Made by a program: the position numbers and the translations under genes. The notes below the pieces were generated by a model that made no database searches, was not told the DNA's origin, and saw nothing but the letters and a program-made list of their open reading frames with translations. A DNA stretch of 64,000 nucleotides. Source: Paenibacillus sp. 1011MAR3C5 (GTDB taxonomy: Bacteria; Bacillota; Bacilli; Paenibacillales; Paenibacillaceae). Shown one piece after another: positions 16,766 through 24,439 of this stretch (position 1 is its first letter; every line of letters begins with the position of its first letter). The stretch lies in contig NZ_QZCF01000002.1 of NCBI RefSeq assembly GCF_003591485.1, forward strand, positions 1 to 64,000, in the 5' to 3' direction.

Positions 16766-17179
16766 TTACCGGATGCTTTCCTTCAGCGTTGTTGCAGGAC
16801 GATCCATCAGCCGCTCCAAATCTCCAGTCGTGGAGGATGTGTGGGTGCTGCGGAGAAAGCCGAACATCCAATGCTGAAGCTCAGCGTCTTGTACCACAGA
16901 GACTGGCTTGCCTCCAAGCTCGGACAGAGCGCCGGCCAGTTCCTCGAAGGTCCACGCTTTCGGCGCGGTCAACTCATACGTGTGATGTTCGTGGCCGGGA
17001 CTGGCCAGCGTCGTGGCAATTGCAGCTGCGAGGTCAAGGTGAGTGACGGTGTTAAAGCGCCAATCTCCGGGTTGGACCCGCAGCTCGCCTTTTGCCATTG
17101 CCGATTGCAGATCAAGAATTTCAACGAAATCGGTATATAGCGCTGTCAATGCTGGATTTAGGGGAATAAACGTTGGTCT
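16766..17179 (-). pseudogene. 3' fragment of an NmrA/QOR2-like NAD(P)-binding oxidoreductase
   Basis: The minus strand encodes about 138 residues starting near FIPLNPALTALYTDFVEI and containing GDWRFNTVTHLDLAAAIATTL, YELTAPKAWTFEELAGALSELGG and RPATTLKESI. These are C-terminal hallmarks of NmrA-like atypical short-chain dehydrogenases of about 280-290 residues. The N-terminal Rossmann half with its glycine-rich loop is absent: an in-frame stop lies at 17180-17182 and what lies beyond shows no such sequence. No ribosome site precedes the possible TTG at 17149. It is a relic and not expected to be active. Confidence 0.75.
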
Positions 17180-17228
17180 TCAAGGTCAAAGTAAGCGGTA
17201 TAGTAGAACGAGAGAGTCATTATTTTTA

Positions 17229-17248
17229 ATTTGGTAACAGTACCAAAT
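17229..17248. promoter_or_regulatory. Upstream LacI-type operator of the GH9 gene
   Basis: ATTTGGTA-ACAG-TACCAAAT is a 20-base inverted repeat with the same TTGGTA-N4-TACCAA core as the operator at 17454. It lies about 190 bases upstream of the predicted start point, a spacing compatible with repression by looping. Confidence 0.6.
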
Positions 17249-17280
17249 GTCCGCCTAAATGAAATTATTCTGCGTGATTG

Positions 17281-17309
17281 TGTATACAAACGAAAATATA
17301 CACGGAGGT
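17281..17309. promoter_or_regulatory. Palindrome and orphan GGAGGT in the GH9 upstream region
   Basis: TGTATA at 17281-17286 and TATACA at 17297-17302 form an inverted repeat with a 10-base AT-rich centre. GGAGGT follows at 17304-17309, a near-perfect ribosome site with no ATG, GTG or TTG at usable distance. Either an operator for a further regulator or the worn 5' end of a lost gene. The 17180-17390 stretch contains nothing else I can support. Confidence 0.3.
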
Positions 17310-17390
17310 ACTGTAATTACGTCATCAAGGGCGGTTTTTTCCAATAATCATGAAAGAAACCAGATGTTACGGGCCGATATGCTGTTTTCA

Positions 17391-17419
17391 TTGACACAAC
17401 CACAAGCGTTTGTTATGCT
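17391..17419 (+). promoter_or_regulatory. Sigma-A promoter of the GH9 gene
   Basis: TTGACA at 17391-17396 and TATGCT at 17414-17419 with a 17-base spacer. The predicted start is near 17426, so the downstream operator at 17454 would act as a roadblock in the leader. Confidence 0.6.
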
Positions 17420-17453
17420 CCAATTAATTAGGCATCTGTTCTAACATTTAAAT

Positions 17454-17469
17454 TTGGTAACGTTACCAA
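17454..17469. promoter_or_regulatory. Downstream LacI-type operator, perfect palindrome
   Basis: TTGGTAACGTTACCAA is a perfect 16-base palindrome with the central CG typical of LacI-family operators. It lies about 30 bases after the predicted transcription start and 32 bases before the GTG start codon. Confidence 0.7.
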
Positions 17470-17500
17470 GTTGACATCCAAGTGTCAGGGGGAATGGAAA

Positions 17501-19897
17501 GTGGCATCCAAACAGCTGGAGAAGGAAATCGCATTATCGAATATCATTCATAAGCCGCTCAAGATTGATGAGAGGGCATCGCTTGAAGCGGACAGCCTGA
17601 AGAAGAAGGTGCTGGATCGTGTCGTTATCTTGGACTCGAAGCATGGCGAGGACCAGTGGAAGCATAGAGGCGACGGTGAATCCCGCCTGATAGAAGGCGG
17701 TATGCTGGAGCTGACCTCTCCGAACCTGATGGATCATTGGCCGGAAGGCTCCCCTAGCGATGGCGACTACAGCACATATGGATCAGTAGCGGCATACCGC
17801 TCCTTTGAGCATGAGAACTGGGAGAGCTACAATCGCATCTCCTTCGAGATCTACCCGGATTGCAGCGGCATGGCGAATCCTCATATCAAGGTAGCTATTC
17901 GCAATGACGGCAAGATTAAAATTCCCGATATGTATGACCGCGAAGGCTTTAACGTGATCAATTTGAAAAATAAAGAGTGGAATCAGTGCTCGATGGAAAT
18001 TCCCGATCTGCCGAGGGATGAAATTACCGAGCTGAGCTTCAAATACGATATGTACGGCAAAGATCGGGCAACCGGGGATACCGTTAACTATTTGATCAAA
18101 AACGTCTATCTGGAAAGGGTAGAGTATCCGAACATCTCCAAGGGCTGGCAGCCGCGCCATAAAGATGTCATCTTCTCGCATAACGGGTATCATCCTGAGC
18201 ATGCCAAGACCGTTCTCATTGCAGGCAAGCGCGAGGCTTCGTTCAGCGTCATGCTGCTGGAGACGGGTGAGGAGAAGTTTAGCGGTCAGGTACAGGGGAC
18301 AGAGACAACGATCGGCTCCTTCTCCATTGCCGACTTTACTCCGCTTGCGGAAGAGGGAACCTATATCATTCGGATTGGCGACCTGATCTCGAAGCAGTTC
18401 CGAATCGGCAACAGCGTGGATCGTTGGGAGGATTCCATCTGGAAGTCGCTCAACTTCATCTATTGCGAGCGCTGCGGCTGCCCGATTCATGGCATTCACG
18501 GATCTTGTCATGAGGATATTACGGCGAGGCATAACGGAGGCATGATCATCTTCAATGGCGGCTGGCATGATGCCGGAGACGTCTCCCAGCAGCTGGTGCA
18601 GACGGCTGAGGTGGCGTTGTCGCTGTATGAGATGGCGGAGCAGGTGAAGGATCATAACCTGCCGCTCTATCTGCGATTAGTAGAAGAAGGGGAGTGGGGC
18701 GTTGACTTCCTGCTGAAGACCCGGTTCGGCGACGGCTATCGCGCCACAAGTGCGGGTATTCGAATATGGTCGGACGGTATAATCGGGAACATGGACGATA
18801 TGTATGCCCGTGTCCACAACAATCCGTATGAGAACTTTTTCTGTGCCGGTATTGAAGCGAAAATCTCCATGCTGATGGAGGAAGGCCATATTCTGAAGGA
18901 CAAGCTGGCACAGGTCGCCGTACAGGACTTCCGCTATGCCGTCGAAGAATTCGAGAAGGACGGCTTCTCCCGTCTTCCGATCTTCTGGGAGCATACCTAT
19001 ATGACCTCGGAGAGCTTGTTCCTGGCTACCGCTTCATGGGCGGCTTCCTTGCTGTTCAGCTTGACTGGCGAAGAGGAGTATGCCCGCAAGGCCGAGCGTT
19101 ACCTGGACGATGTCATGGCATCCCAAGAGACGGAAGGCATCCGTACCGATGCGGGTGAGGTTGTGTCGGGCTTCTTCTATCGCAATCCGGAGAAAAAAGT
19201 GGTGATGCACTTCAACCACCAGGCAAGAGAGCATCTTTATTTAATGGCCTTGAGCGAAATTATCGGCTCGCAGCCGGATCATGAGAAGCTTGCAAGCTGG
19301 ATGGGCGCAGTGGAGCATTACGGCTCCTATATCAAGTTCCTGACAGCCTATACGGCGCCATATCCGATGATTGCAAGCGGCATCTATCATATCGACGAGC
19401 ATAAGGATCAGGCGAGCTTCGACGTCCAGCACTTGCTTGTGGGCGACCAAGCCAAGGAGCAATATGGCGAGCAGCTTCAGCAGGCCGTTCGCTTGAATGA
19501 TGAGTATTACTTGAAGCGATTCCCTGTCTGGTTCTCCTTCAAGGGCAACAATGCGATTGTATTATCTACAGGCAAGGCTGCGGCGCTGGCGGGTATTCTA
19601 TTGAATGATCAGAAGCTCATCCAGATCGCGGAGGAGCAGCTGCACTGGATCGTGGGCAAAAACCCGTTCAACCAATCTCTTATGTACGGAGAAGGCTATA
19701 ACTTTGCCCAGCAATATACCGTCTTGAGCGGCGAGATGGTCGGCGAAATTCCGGTAGGCATTCAAACCTTCGAGAACGAGGATGTCCCGTATTGGCCGCA
19801 GATGAACAGCGCGACCTACAAGGAAGTGTGGGTCGGACTGGCGGGCAAGTGGATGACGCTGGTGGCGGATCTCTACGCCTATGACAAGCAAAAGTAG
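17501..19897 (+). CDS. Glycoside hydrolase family 9 protein, apparently intracellular
   Basis: 798 residues. Residues about 45-215 form a beta-rich sugar-binding-like region (YRSFEHENWESYNRISFEIYP). An Ig-like CelD_N domain follows (HPEHAKTVLIAGKREASFSV), then a GH9 catalytic domain with GGWHDAGDVSQQ near residue 355 holding the paired aspartates. The C-terminal WIVGKNPFNQSLMYGEG and YKEVWVGLAGKWM segments are also GH9 hallmarks. There is no signal peptide, unlike secreted GH9 cellulases, so it probably cleaves imported beta-linked oligosaccharides inside the cell. GTG 17501 follows AGGGGG; an earlier in-frame TTG at 17471 lacks a ribosome site. Two LacI-type operators suggest induction by a sugar; no regulator or transporter is adjacent. 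Confidence 0.85.
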   Translation: MASKQLEKEIALSNIIHKPLKIDERASLEADSLKKKVLDRVVILDSKHGEDQWKHRGDGESRLIEGGMLELTSPNLMDHWPEGSPSDGDYSTYGSVAAYRSFEHENWESYNRISFEIYPDCSGMANPHIKVAIRNDGKIKIPDMYDREGFNVINLKNKEWNQCSMEIPDLPRDEITELSFKYDMYGKDRATGDTVNYLIKNVYLERVEYPNISKGWQPRHKDVIFSHNGYHPEHAKTVLIAGKREASFSVMLLETGEEKFSGQVQGTETTIGSFSIADFTPLAEEGTYIIRIGDLISKQFRIGNSVDRWEDSIWKSLNFIYCERCGCPIHGIHGSCHEDITARHNGGMIIFNGGWHDAGDVSQQLVQTAEVALSLYEMAEQVKDHNLPLYLRLVEEGEWGVDFLLKTRFGDGYRATSAGIRIWSDGIIGNMDDMYARVHNNPYENFFCAGIEAKISMLMEEGHILKDKLAQVAVQDFRYAVEEFEKDGFSRLPIFWEHTYMTSESLFLATASWAASLLFSLTGEEEYARKAERYLDDVMASQETEGIRTDAGEVVSGFFYRNPEKKVVMHFNHQAREHLYLMALSEIIGSQPDHEKLASWMGAVEHYGSYIKFLTAYTAPYPMIASGIYHIDEHKDQASFDVQHLLVGDQAKEQYGEQLQQAVRLNDEYYLKRFPVWFSFKGNNAIVLSTGKAAALAGILLNDQKLIQIAEEQLHWIVGKNPFNQSLMYGEGYNFAQQYTVLSGEMVGEIPVGIQTFENEDVPYWPQMNSATYKEVWVGLAGKWMTLVADLYAYDKQK

Positions 19898-19941
19898 GAG
19901 CGGCTTAAACTGCTCTATTAAAAAAGTATATATCATCATGT

Positions 19942-19985
19942 AAGCCCCGGCGGGCGGTTATTCCATTCCGTCAGGGGCTTTTTTC
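19942..19985 (+). terminator. Intrinsic terminator after GH9 gene
   Basis: AAGCCCC at 19942-19948 pairs with GGGGCTT at 19974-19980, with additional inner pairing, and continues into a T run. Confidence 0.8.
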
Positions 19986-20060
19986 GATATAGGGGAATTG
20001 GATGCGCAAGCTTAGCATCAATGCAAGGAGTCACAATACTGTCGAACTTCCAGCCAAGAA

Positions 20061-20119
20061 TGACTCGAAAGAGTCATAGGAAACAGAGAGGCCTTATTGC
20101 TACAATCGGATTGTTGCAA
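20061..20119 (+). promoter_or_regulatory. Structured leader of the nos-like operon (two hairpins)
   Basis: TGACTC-gaaa-GAGTCA (20061-20076) is a six-pair hairpin closed by a GNRA tetraloop. A second hairpin has arms TTGCTACAAT (20097-20106) and ATTGTTGCAA (20110-20119) around CGG, with one mismatch. ACAGAGAGGCC occurs twice, before and after the second hairpin. It could be an RNA element or, for the second palindrome, a protein operator. I do not recognise a known riboswitch class. Confidence 0.45.
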
Positions 20120-20143
20120 CAGAGAGGCCAAGGTGGTGATGGT

Positions 20144-20518
20144 ATGTGGAGCATGAACATGAAGCAAATTATAGTCTTTTTCGTCTTTGTCCTGGCTCTC
20201 GTCGGTTGCTCAAGCGAGCAGCCTGTCGATCTGGAAAATGTTGAAGCCAAGCTGACGACGACGCCGGAGGTGATCACAGCGGGCAGCCCGGCAGCGCTTC
20301 GCGCCACGTTCACGGGTATGACGGTATCGGATGATGCGAACGTCACCTTTGACTTCCGAACGGAAGCGAAGCCTGTTCTAGTAGATGCGGTCAATGAAGG
20401 CGGAGGCGCATTTACGGGTTCGTTCACCTTCCCTGAGAAGGGCATTCAGACGGTATATATTCATCTTTATGTAGATGACATTCATTTGACGGAGAAGGTA
20501 TGGGTGGAGGTCAAATGA
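20144..20518 (+). CDS. YtkA/FixH-like lipoprotein
   Basis: 124 residues with a lipoprotein signal peptide ending LALVGC. The mature part (ATFTGMTVSDDANVTFDFRTEAK, GAFTGSFTFPEKGIQTVYIHLYVDD) is a YtkA-like beta-sandwich, often found near copper-handling and respiratory genes. ATG 20144 has AAGGTGGTGAT upstream; upstream in-frame codons are part of the leader. Its stop overlaps the NosD start (ATGA). Probable extracytoplasmic helper in copper delivery or folding; the exact role is unknown. Confidence 0.72.
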   Translation: MWSMNMKQIIVFFVFVLALVGCSSEQPVDLENVEAKLTTTPEVITAGSPAALRATFTGMTVSDDANVTFDFRTEAKPVLVDAVNEGGGAFTGSFTFPEKGIQTVYIHLYVDDIHLTEKVWVEVK

Positions 20519-21837
20519 TCCCATCTCTCTTGAGGTGGAGCATTCTGATCCTGGCAGCCGTCCCGCTGTGGTTGCTTCCCGGGTCTGTTCATGCCGAAGC
20601 CGTGAGCTTGCAATCTATCGTGGACGCGGCTAGTCCCGGCGAGACGATTGAGCTCGAGCCGGGGGTATACAAAGGGGCTGTAACGATTGATAAGCCGCTT
20701 ACTGTGAAGGCCGCAAGGGAAGGCGAAGTTATTTTGCGCAATGACACCGAGCAATCTGCACTGCGTATCGAGGCTAGCGGAGTGAGGGTCGAGGGCCTGC
20801 GCATTGAGGATGAAGTGCTTAAGGAAGAGCCGACTATATGGGTTGCAGGGAGCGGCACCCGGCTTGATGGGTTGTACATCCGAACGGGAGCAGACGGCAT
20901 CGCCGTGCGTGATGCGGATGACGGGGAGATTGCCCGCACGACAATTGAATGGGCTGTAGATGGGGTGCGCACGGCCAGCAAGGGCAACGGTATTGATCTG
21001 TACAATGCCCATCGCTGGAGCTTGACTGATAACCGCATATCGGATGTGCATGATGGAATTTATATGGAGAACAGCGATGATGCCGTTGTATCTGGCAACC
21101 TGATCGAGCGCTCCCGTTACGGCGTTCACTGCATGTATACCGAGGGAACCGTGATAGAACGCAATGAAGGCAAGCTGAATGTAACGGGTGCAATGGTAAT
21201 GACGGCCCGCCGGGTTGAGGTTCGCGACAACCGCTTTTCCAAGCAAAGCGAAAATGTGAATTCACAGGGCATATTGCTCTATGATGCTCATGATTCTGTG
21301 TTCGCGGGCAACATCGTGGAGGGCAACCGGGTAGGTTTTTATGTAGAGCAATCCACGGGCAATCGGCTGGAGCAGAACCTGGTGTCTTACAACTTTATCG
21401 GCCTGCAATTAATCAGCTCTTCCGGAAATTCTTTCTCTAATCATTTGTTTCTGGGCAACGTCTCGGACGCGCAAGCGCGCGACAGCCATGACAATGATTT
21501 GAGCGGAAATTATTGGGACAGCTTCCGGGGCGTTGATGCGGACGGAGACGGTTATAGCGATCTGACCTATGCGATCAATCCCTTTTTCCAGAGCCTGACG
21601 CAAAAACGAGCGCCGTTTCAGCTGTTTTTTCAATCGCCAGGCATGGTGTTCCTGGAGGAGCTCTTTCAGACAGATCGGGCCAACTGGTCCTATGATGGAG
21701 AGCCGCTTATGGCTCCGCCCTTTGATATGAAACTGGGTGAGCAAAACTCCAGCCGATCAGCTCCCGGCATGATCGGATTTGTGCTGCTGCTTGGTTCGTG
21801 TGCACTATTTTATAGGATGAGGAGAGAAAAAGAATGA
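20515..21837 (+). CDS. nosD: NosD-like right-handed beta-helix protein
   Basis: 440 residues. A signal peptide (residues 1-22, WLLPGSVHA) is followed by parallel beta-helix repeats (NGIDLYNAHRWSLTDNRISDVHDGIYMENSDDAVVSGNLIERSRYGVHCMYTE-type rungs) characteristic of periplasmic copper-binding NosD/CASH proteins. A C-terminal membrane anchor (MIGFVLLLGSCALFY) follows. NosD acts with NosF and NosY to deliver copper for the CuZ site of nitrous oxide reductase. ATG 20515 has GGAGG upstream and overlaps the preceding stop; ATGA overlap with nosL downstream. No nosZ is nearby. Confidence 0.87.
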   Translation: MIPSLLRWSILILAAVPLWLLPGSVHAEAVSLQSIVDAASPGETIELEPGVYKGAVTIDKPLTVKAAREGEVILRNDTEQSALRIEASGVRVEGLRIEDEVLKEEPTIWVAGSGTRLDGLYIRTGADGIAVRDADDGEIARTTIEWAVDGVRTASKGNGIDLYNAHRWSLTDNRISDVHDGIYMENSDDAVVSGNLIERSRYGVHCMYTEGTVIERNEGKLNVTGAMVMTARRVEVRDNRFSKQSENVNSQGILLYDAHDSVFAGNIVEGNRVGFYVEQSTGNRLEQNLVSYNFIGLQLISSSGNSFSNHLFLGNVSDAQARDSHDNDLSGNYWDSFRGVDADGDGYSDLTYAINPFFQSLTQKRAPFQLFFQSPGMVFLEELFQTDRANWSYDGEPLMAPPFDMKLGEQNSSRSAPGMIGFVLLLGSCALFYRMRREKE

Positions 21838-22352
21838 AAAAGAGAATGGGGTTTTTATTGGTAGGCTTGGCAGCGATGCTTATGCTGCTTGCCGCTTGCG
21901 GCGGGGAGAAGTACGAGCCGCAGGCGATTAATGAAGAAACGGATGTATGCGCCATCTGCAAGATGGCTATAAAGGACGACCAATATGCTACGCAAATCGT
22001 TACGAAGGACGGGCAATCACTGAAGTTTGACGATATCGGCTGCCTGAATCAATGGAAGACGGAAAACGGAACCGATACGATCGGAGCAGAGTTTGTTCGC
22101 GATTATAACAGCAAGCAATGGCTCCGTTATGAAAAAGCTTATTACGCTTACGACGCCAACTACAAAACGCCGATGGCATATGGGATCGTATCCTTTGAGA
22201 AGAAAGCGGATGCGGAAGCCTACATCGCCGAGCAAGGTGAGGGTACGCTGATGACAGCCGAAGAATTGTCCAGTCATTCGTGGGAGGTTAACCGCGAGAT
22301 GATGGATATGGGAGATATGCATGGTCATGAGGACGGAGGACATGCGTCGTGA
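21834..22352 (+). CDS. nosL: NosL-like copper-binding lipoprotein
   Basis: 172 residues with lipobox LLAAC. The CAICKMAI segment near residue 40 is the NosL copper(I)-binding motif, followed by FDDIGCLNQW and Y-rich AYYAYDANYKTPMAYG. The C-terminus is methionine/histidine-rich (MMDMGDMHGHEDGGH), a plausible extra metal site. NosL is a copper chaperone for NosZ maturation. Coupled by 4-base overlaps to nosD upstream and nosY downstream. Confidence 0.9.
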   Translation: MKKRMGFLLVGLAAMLMLLAACGGEKYEPQAINEETDVCAICKMAIKDDQYATQIVTKDGQSLKFDDIGCLNQWKTENGTDTIGAEFVRDYNSKQWLRYEKAYYAYDANYKTPMAYGIVSFEKKADAEAYIAEQGEGTLMTAEELSSHSWEVNREMMDMGDMHGHEDGGHAS

Positions 22353-23170
22353 CGGAGACGGCATATGTAGCAGCTAGAGAAATGAAAATCGGTTTTCGCA
22401 ATCCATGGGCCTATTCCTTTACGGCCCTTTTTGCACTATTTATGCTTAGCCTGCTATTGATTCACTCGCAAGGATATGTGAAAGGCTATTCCGGCATGAG
22501 CGGCACGATGCTGAATTTGGCGCTCTATCTGCTGCCATTAATGGCGCTTATGCTTGGTTCGTTCTCCTTAACGGGCGAGAAGGAGGAAGGCAACTGGGAG
22601 CTATTGTCGACCTATCCGCTAGGGACGGGAGCATTCCTGATCGGCAAGTATATCGGGCTTGCTGCGGTTATGCTGGCCGTTGTCGCGATGGGCTTTGGCA
22701 TCTCCGGCGTCGCTGGTTGGCTGTTGGGCGGAGGGTGGGACACGTTCACGTATGTCCGTCTGCTCTTTTTTTCGGTTATGCTGTCGTTGTTTTTTCTCGG
22801 CATCTCCATGATGGTCGGCACGTTAGCGCGCAATCGGTGGCAGGCGCTCACTATATCGGTGGGCGTCTGGTTTTTCGCCATCATCGCTTGGCCGTCTCTC
22901 CTTATTGCGGCGCTGGGCATGATGCCGTATATGTGGATCAAACCGTCCGTCGTCGCCCTGACTTTTTTGAATCCGGCGGAATTGACCCGCTTGTTCACCG
23001 TTGTGAAGCTGGGGGGAGGCTCTACCCTCGGTCCCGAGTATTACGACTGGATGGCCTGGATCGGCTCTTCCTGGGGGATGCCGGTATTCGCGGCGGGCGC
23101 AGTTGCCTGGATCGGCATGACGCTGGCGGCTGCGTATGTGGTGTGGGAAAGGAGGAGAGGGCGTGTTTGA
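22349..23170 (+). CDS. nosY: NosY-like ABC-2 permease
   Basis: 273 residues with about six membrane segments. Cytoplasmic N-terminus AAREMKIGFRNPWAYSFTALFALFML, then GSFSLTGEKEEGNWELLSTYPLGTGAFLIGKYIGL, the loop conserved in NosY-type ABC-2 permeases. It forms a transporter with the ATPase encoded next and works with NosD in copper-site assembly. GTG start overlaps the nosL stop. Its own end overlaps the start of nosF by 8 bases. Confidence 0.87.
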   Translation: MTETAYVAAREMKIGFRNPWAYSFTALFALFMLSLLLIHSQGYVKGYSGMSGTMLNLALYLLPLMALMLGSFSLTGEKEEGNWELLSTYPLGTGAFLIGKYIGLAAVMLAVVAMGFGISGVAGWLLGGGWDTFTYVRLLFFSVMLSLFFLGISMMVGTLARNRWQALTISVGVWFFAIIAWPSLLIAALGMMPYMWIKPSVVALTFLNPAELTRLFTVVKLGGGSTLGPEYYDWMAWIGSSWGMPVFAAGAVAWIGMTLAAAYVVWERRRGRV

Positions 23171-23903
23171 GACTTTTGTTCATATGGACAAGGTGCACAA
23201 GTCCTTTAAGGGCAAAACCGTCATAGAAGAGCTTCATCTAAGCATCTCACGAGGCGAATCGGTCGCCTTGTGCGGCGGCAATGGCGCGGGCAAGAGCACG
23301 CTGCTGCGCATGCTGGCGGGGATTATGCGTCCTACCTCGGGTACAATAGCGGTCAATGGACTGCGCTGGGGGGACGACAGACGGCGGTATGCCCGCCAGA
23401 TTGGCTTTATGCCGGATGATTACCGCTTCACACCGGGGCTGACTGCGATGGATACGATGATTTTCTGGGCCAAGCTGCGTGGACTGGGCAAGAAAAGCGC
23501 GGCGGATGCGCTGGACTTGGTCGGACTGTCGGATACGGGGAGCAAGCCGGTCGCCTCTTTCTCCAAGGGGATGCGCCAGCGCGTATTATTCGCCCAAGCC
23601 ATGCTGGCTGAACCTCCGCTTATGATGATGGATGAACCGACGAACGGGCTTGACCCATACTGGATGGAGTCATTCGTCGGATTGGTGCGGGAGGCGTCAG
23701 CCCGCGGTCAAACGATCTTGTTCTCGACGCATCAGCTGCAGATTGCCGAGGCGCTGGCGGACCGGATTGTGTTTTTGCGAGACGGACATATCGTACTGGA
23801 TGGACGCAGGGAGGATATTCGCGCCGCGTATGGCGATGCTGGCCTGCATGAAGCATTCGGGCAATTATTCGGCCTATCTTCTGCGCATGGAAGCGGGGTG
23901 TAG
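23163..23903 (+). CDS. nosF: NosF-like ABC transporter ATPase
   Basis: 246 residues. Walker A CGGNGAGKSTLLR near residue 37, signature FSKGMRQR near 132, Walker B LMMMDEPTNGLDP and H-loop FSTHQLQIAEALADR. The signature departs from LSGGQ in the way common to copper and lipid ABC-2 exporters. GTG 23163 is preceded by AAAGGAGGAGA. An earlier in-frame start at 23136 lies within nosY and has no such site. Energises NosY. Confidence 0.87.
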   Translation: MFETFVHMDKVHKSFKGKTVIEELHLSISRGESVALCGGNGAGKSTLLRMLAGIMRPTSGTIAVNGLRWGDDRRRYARQIGFMPDDYRFTPGLTAMDTMIFWAKLRGLGKKSAADALDLVGLSDTGSKPVASFSKGMRQRVLFAQAMLAEPPLMMMDEPTNGLDPYWMESFVGLVREASARGQTILFSTHQLQIAEALADRIVFLRDGHIVLDGRREDIRAAYGDAGLHEAFGQLFGLSSAHGSGV

Positions 23904-23906
23904 GGA

Positions 23907-24428
23907 TTGAACGTTTTTCGCAAGGCATGGATTCAGTATGTTGTGTTATTGATATTAGCTGCAGGAGCGGTGTATGCGTGGATTGCCGTAAGATCAGATT
24001 CCCCTGGAGTTGCCTTGCCGGGTCATGAGGCGCCAGCGTTCCAATTGGTTAATCTGGAGGGCAAGAAGGTAGCATTGTCGGATTATAAGGGCCAAGGCAT
24101 AATGATCAATTTCTGGGCGTCTTGGTGCAACCCGTGCGTGAATGAGCTGCCTCTGTTGAACGAGGCTTATAAGCTGTCTGGCGTTCAGATGCTGGCTGTC
24201 AATGTCGGGGAAGATGCGGCAGCGGCTCAGAAGTTTGTCGAGCGGTATGAGCTCCAGTTCCCCATTGCGCTGGACCCGGAGATGAAGCTTAAGTCTGCTT
24301 ATAAAATCATCGGATTGCCGCTAACGGTGCTTATCGCACCGGATGGGACCGTACTGGAGAGACACCAAGGCGAGCTGACGGATATGGCGGATATTATGGG
24401 GCTGATGAATCGGTTAAAGGAAGGATAG
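23907..24428 (+). CDS. TlpA/ResA-like membrane-anchored thioredoxin
   Basis: 173 residues. One N-terminal membrane anchor (YVVLLILAAGAVYAWI), then an AhpC-TSA/Redoxin fold with APAFQLVNLEGKKVALSDYKG, the active site WASWCNPCVNE near residue 75 and the cis-proline GLPLT. ResA-type proteins reduce cysteines outside the cell, for cytochrome c haem ligation or copper-centre loading. Both fit here: a copper maturation operon on one side and a c-type cytochrome on the other. TTG start, 3 bases after nosF. Confidence 0.87.
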   Translation: MNVFRKAWIQYVVLLILAAGAVYAWIAVRSDSPGVALPGHEAPAFQLVNLEGKKVALSDYKGQGIMINFWASWCNPCVNELPLLNEAYKLSGVQMLAVNVGEDAAAAQKFVERYELQFPIALDPEMKLKSAYKIIGLPLTVLIAPDGTVLERHQGELTDMADIMGLMNRLKEG

Positions 24429-24439
24429 GAGAATTGGAC

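Noticed and set aside
17259..17444. 61-codon ORF upstream of the GH9 gene
   Set aside because: No ribosome site at its ATG, composition unlike a protein, and it spans the GH9 promoter region.
20021..20143. N-terminal extension of the YtkA-like lipoprotein to 20021
   Set aside because: It would place 41 residues before the signal peptide and cover the two leader hairpins; ATG 20144 has the better ribosome site.
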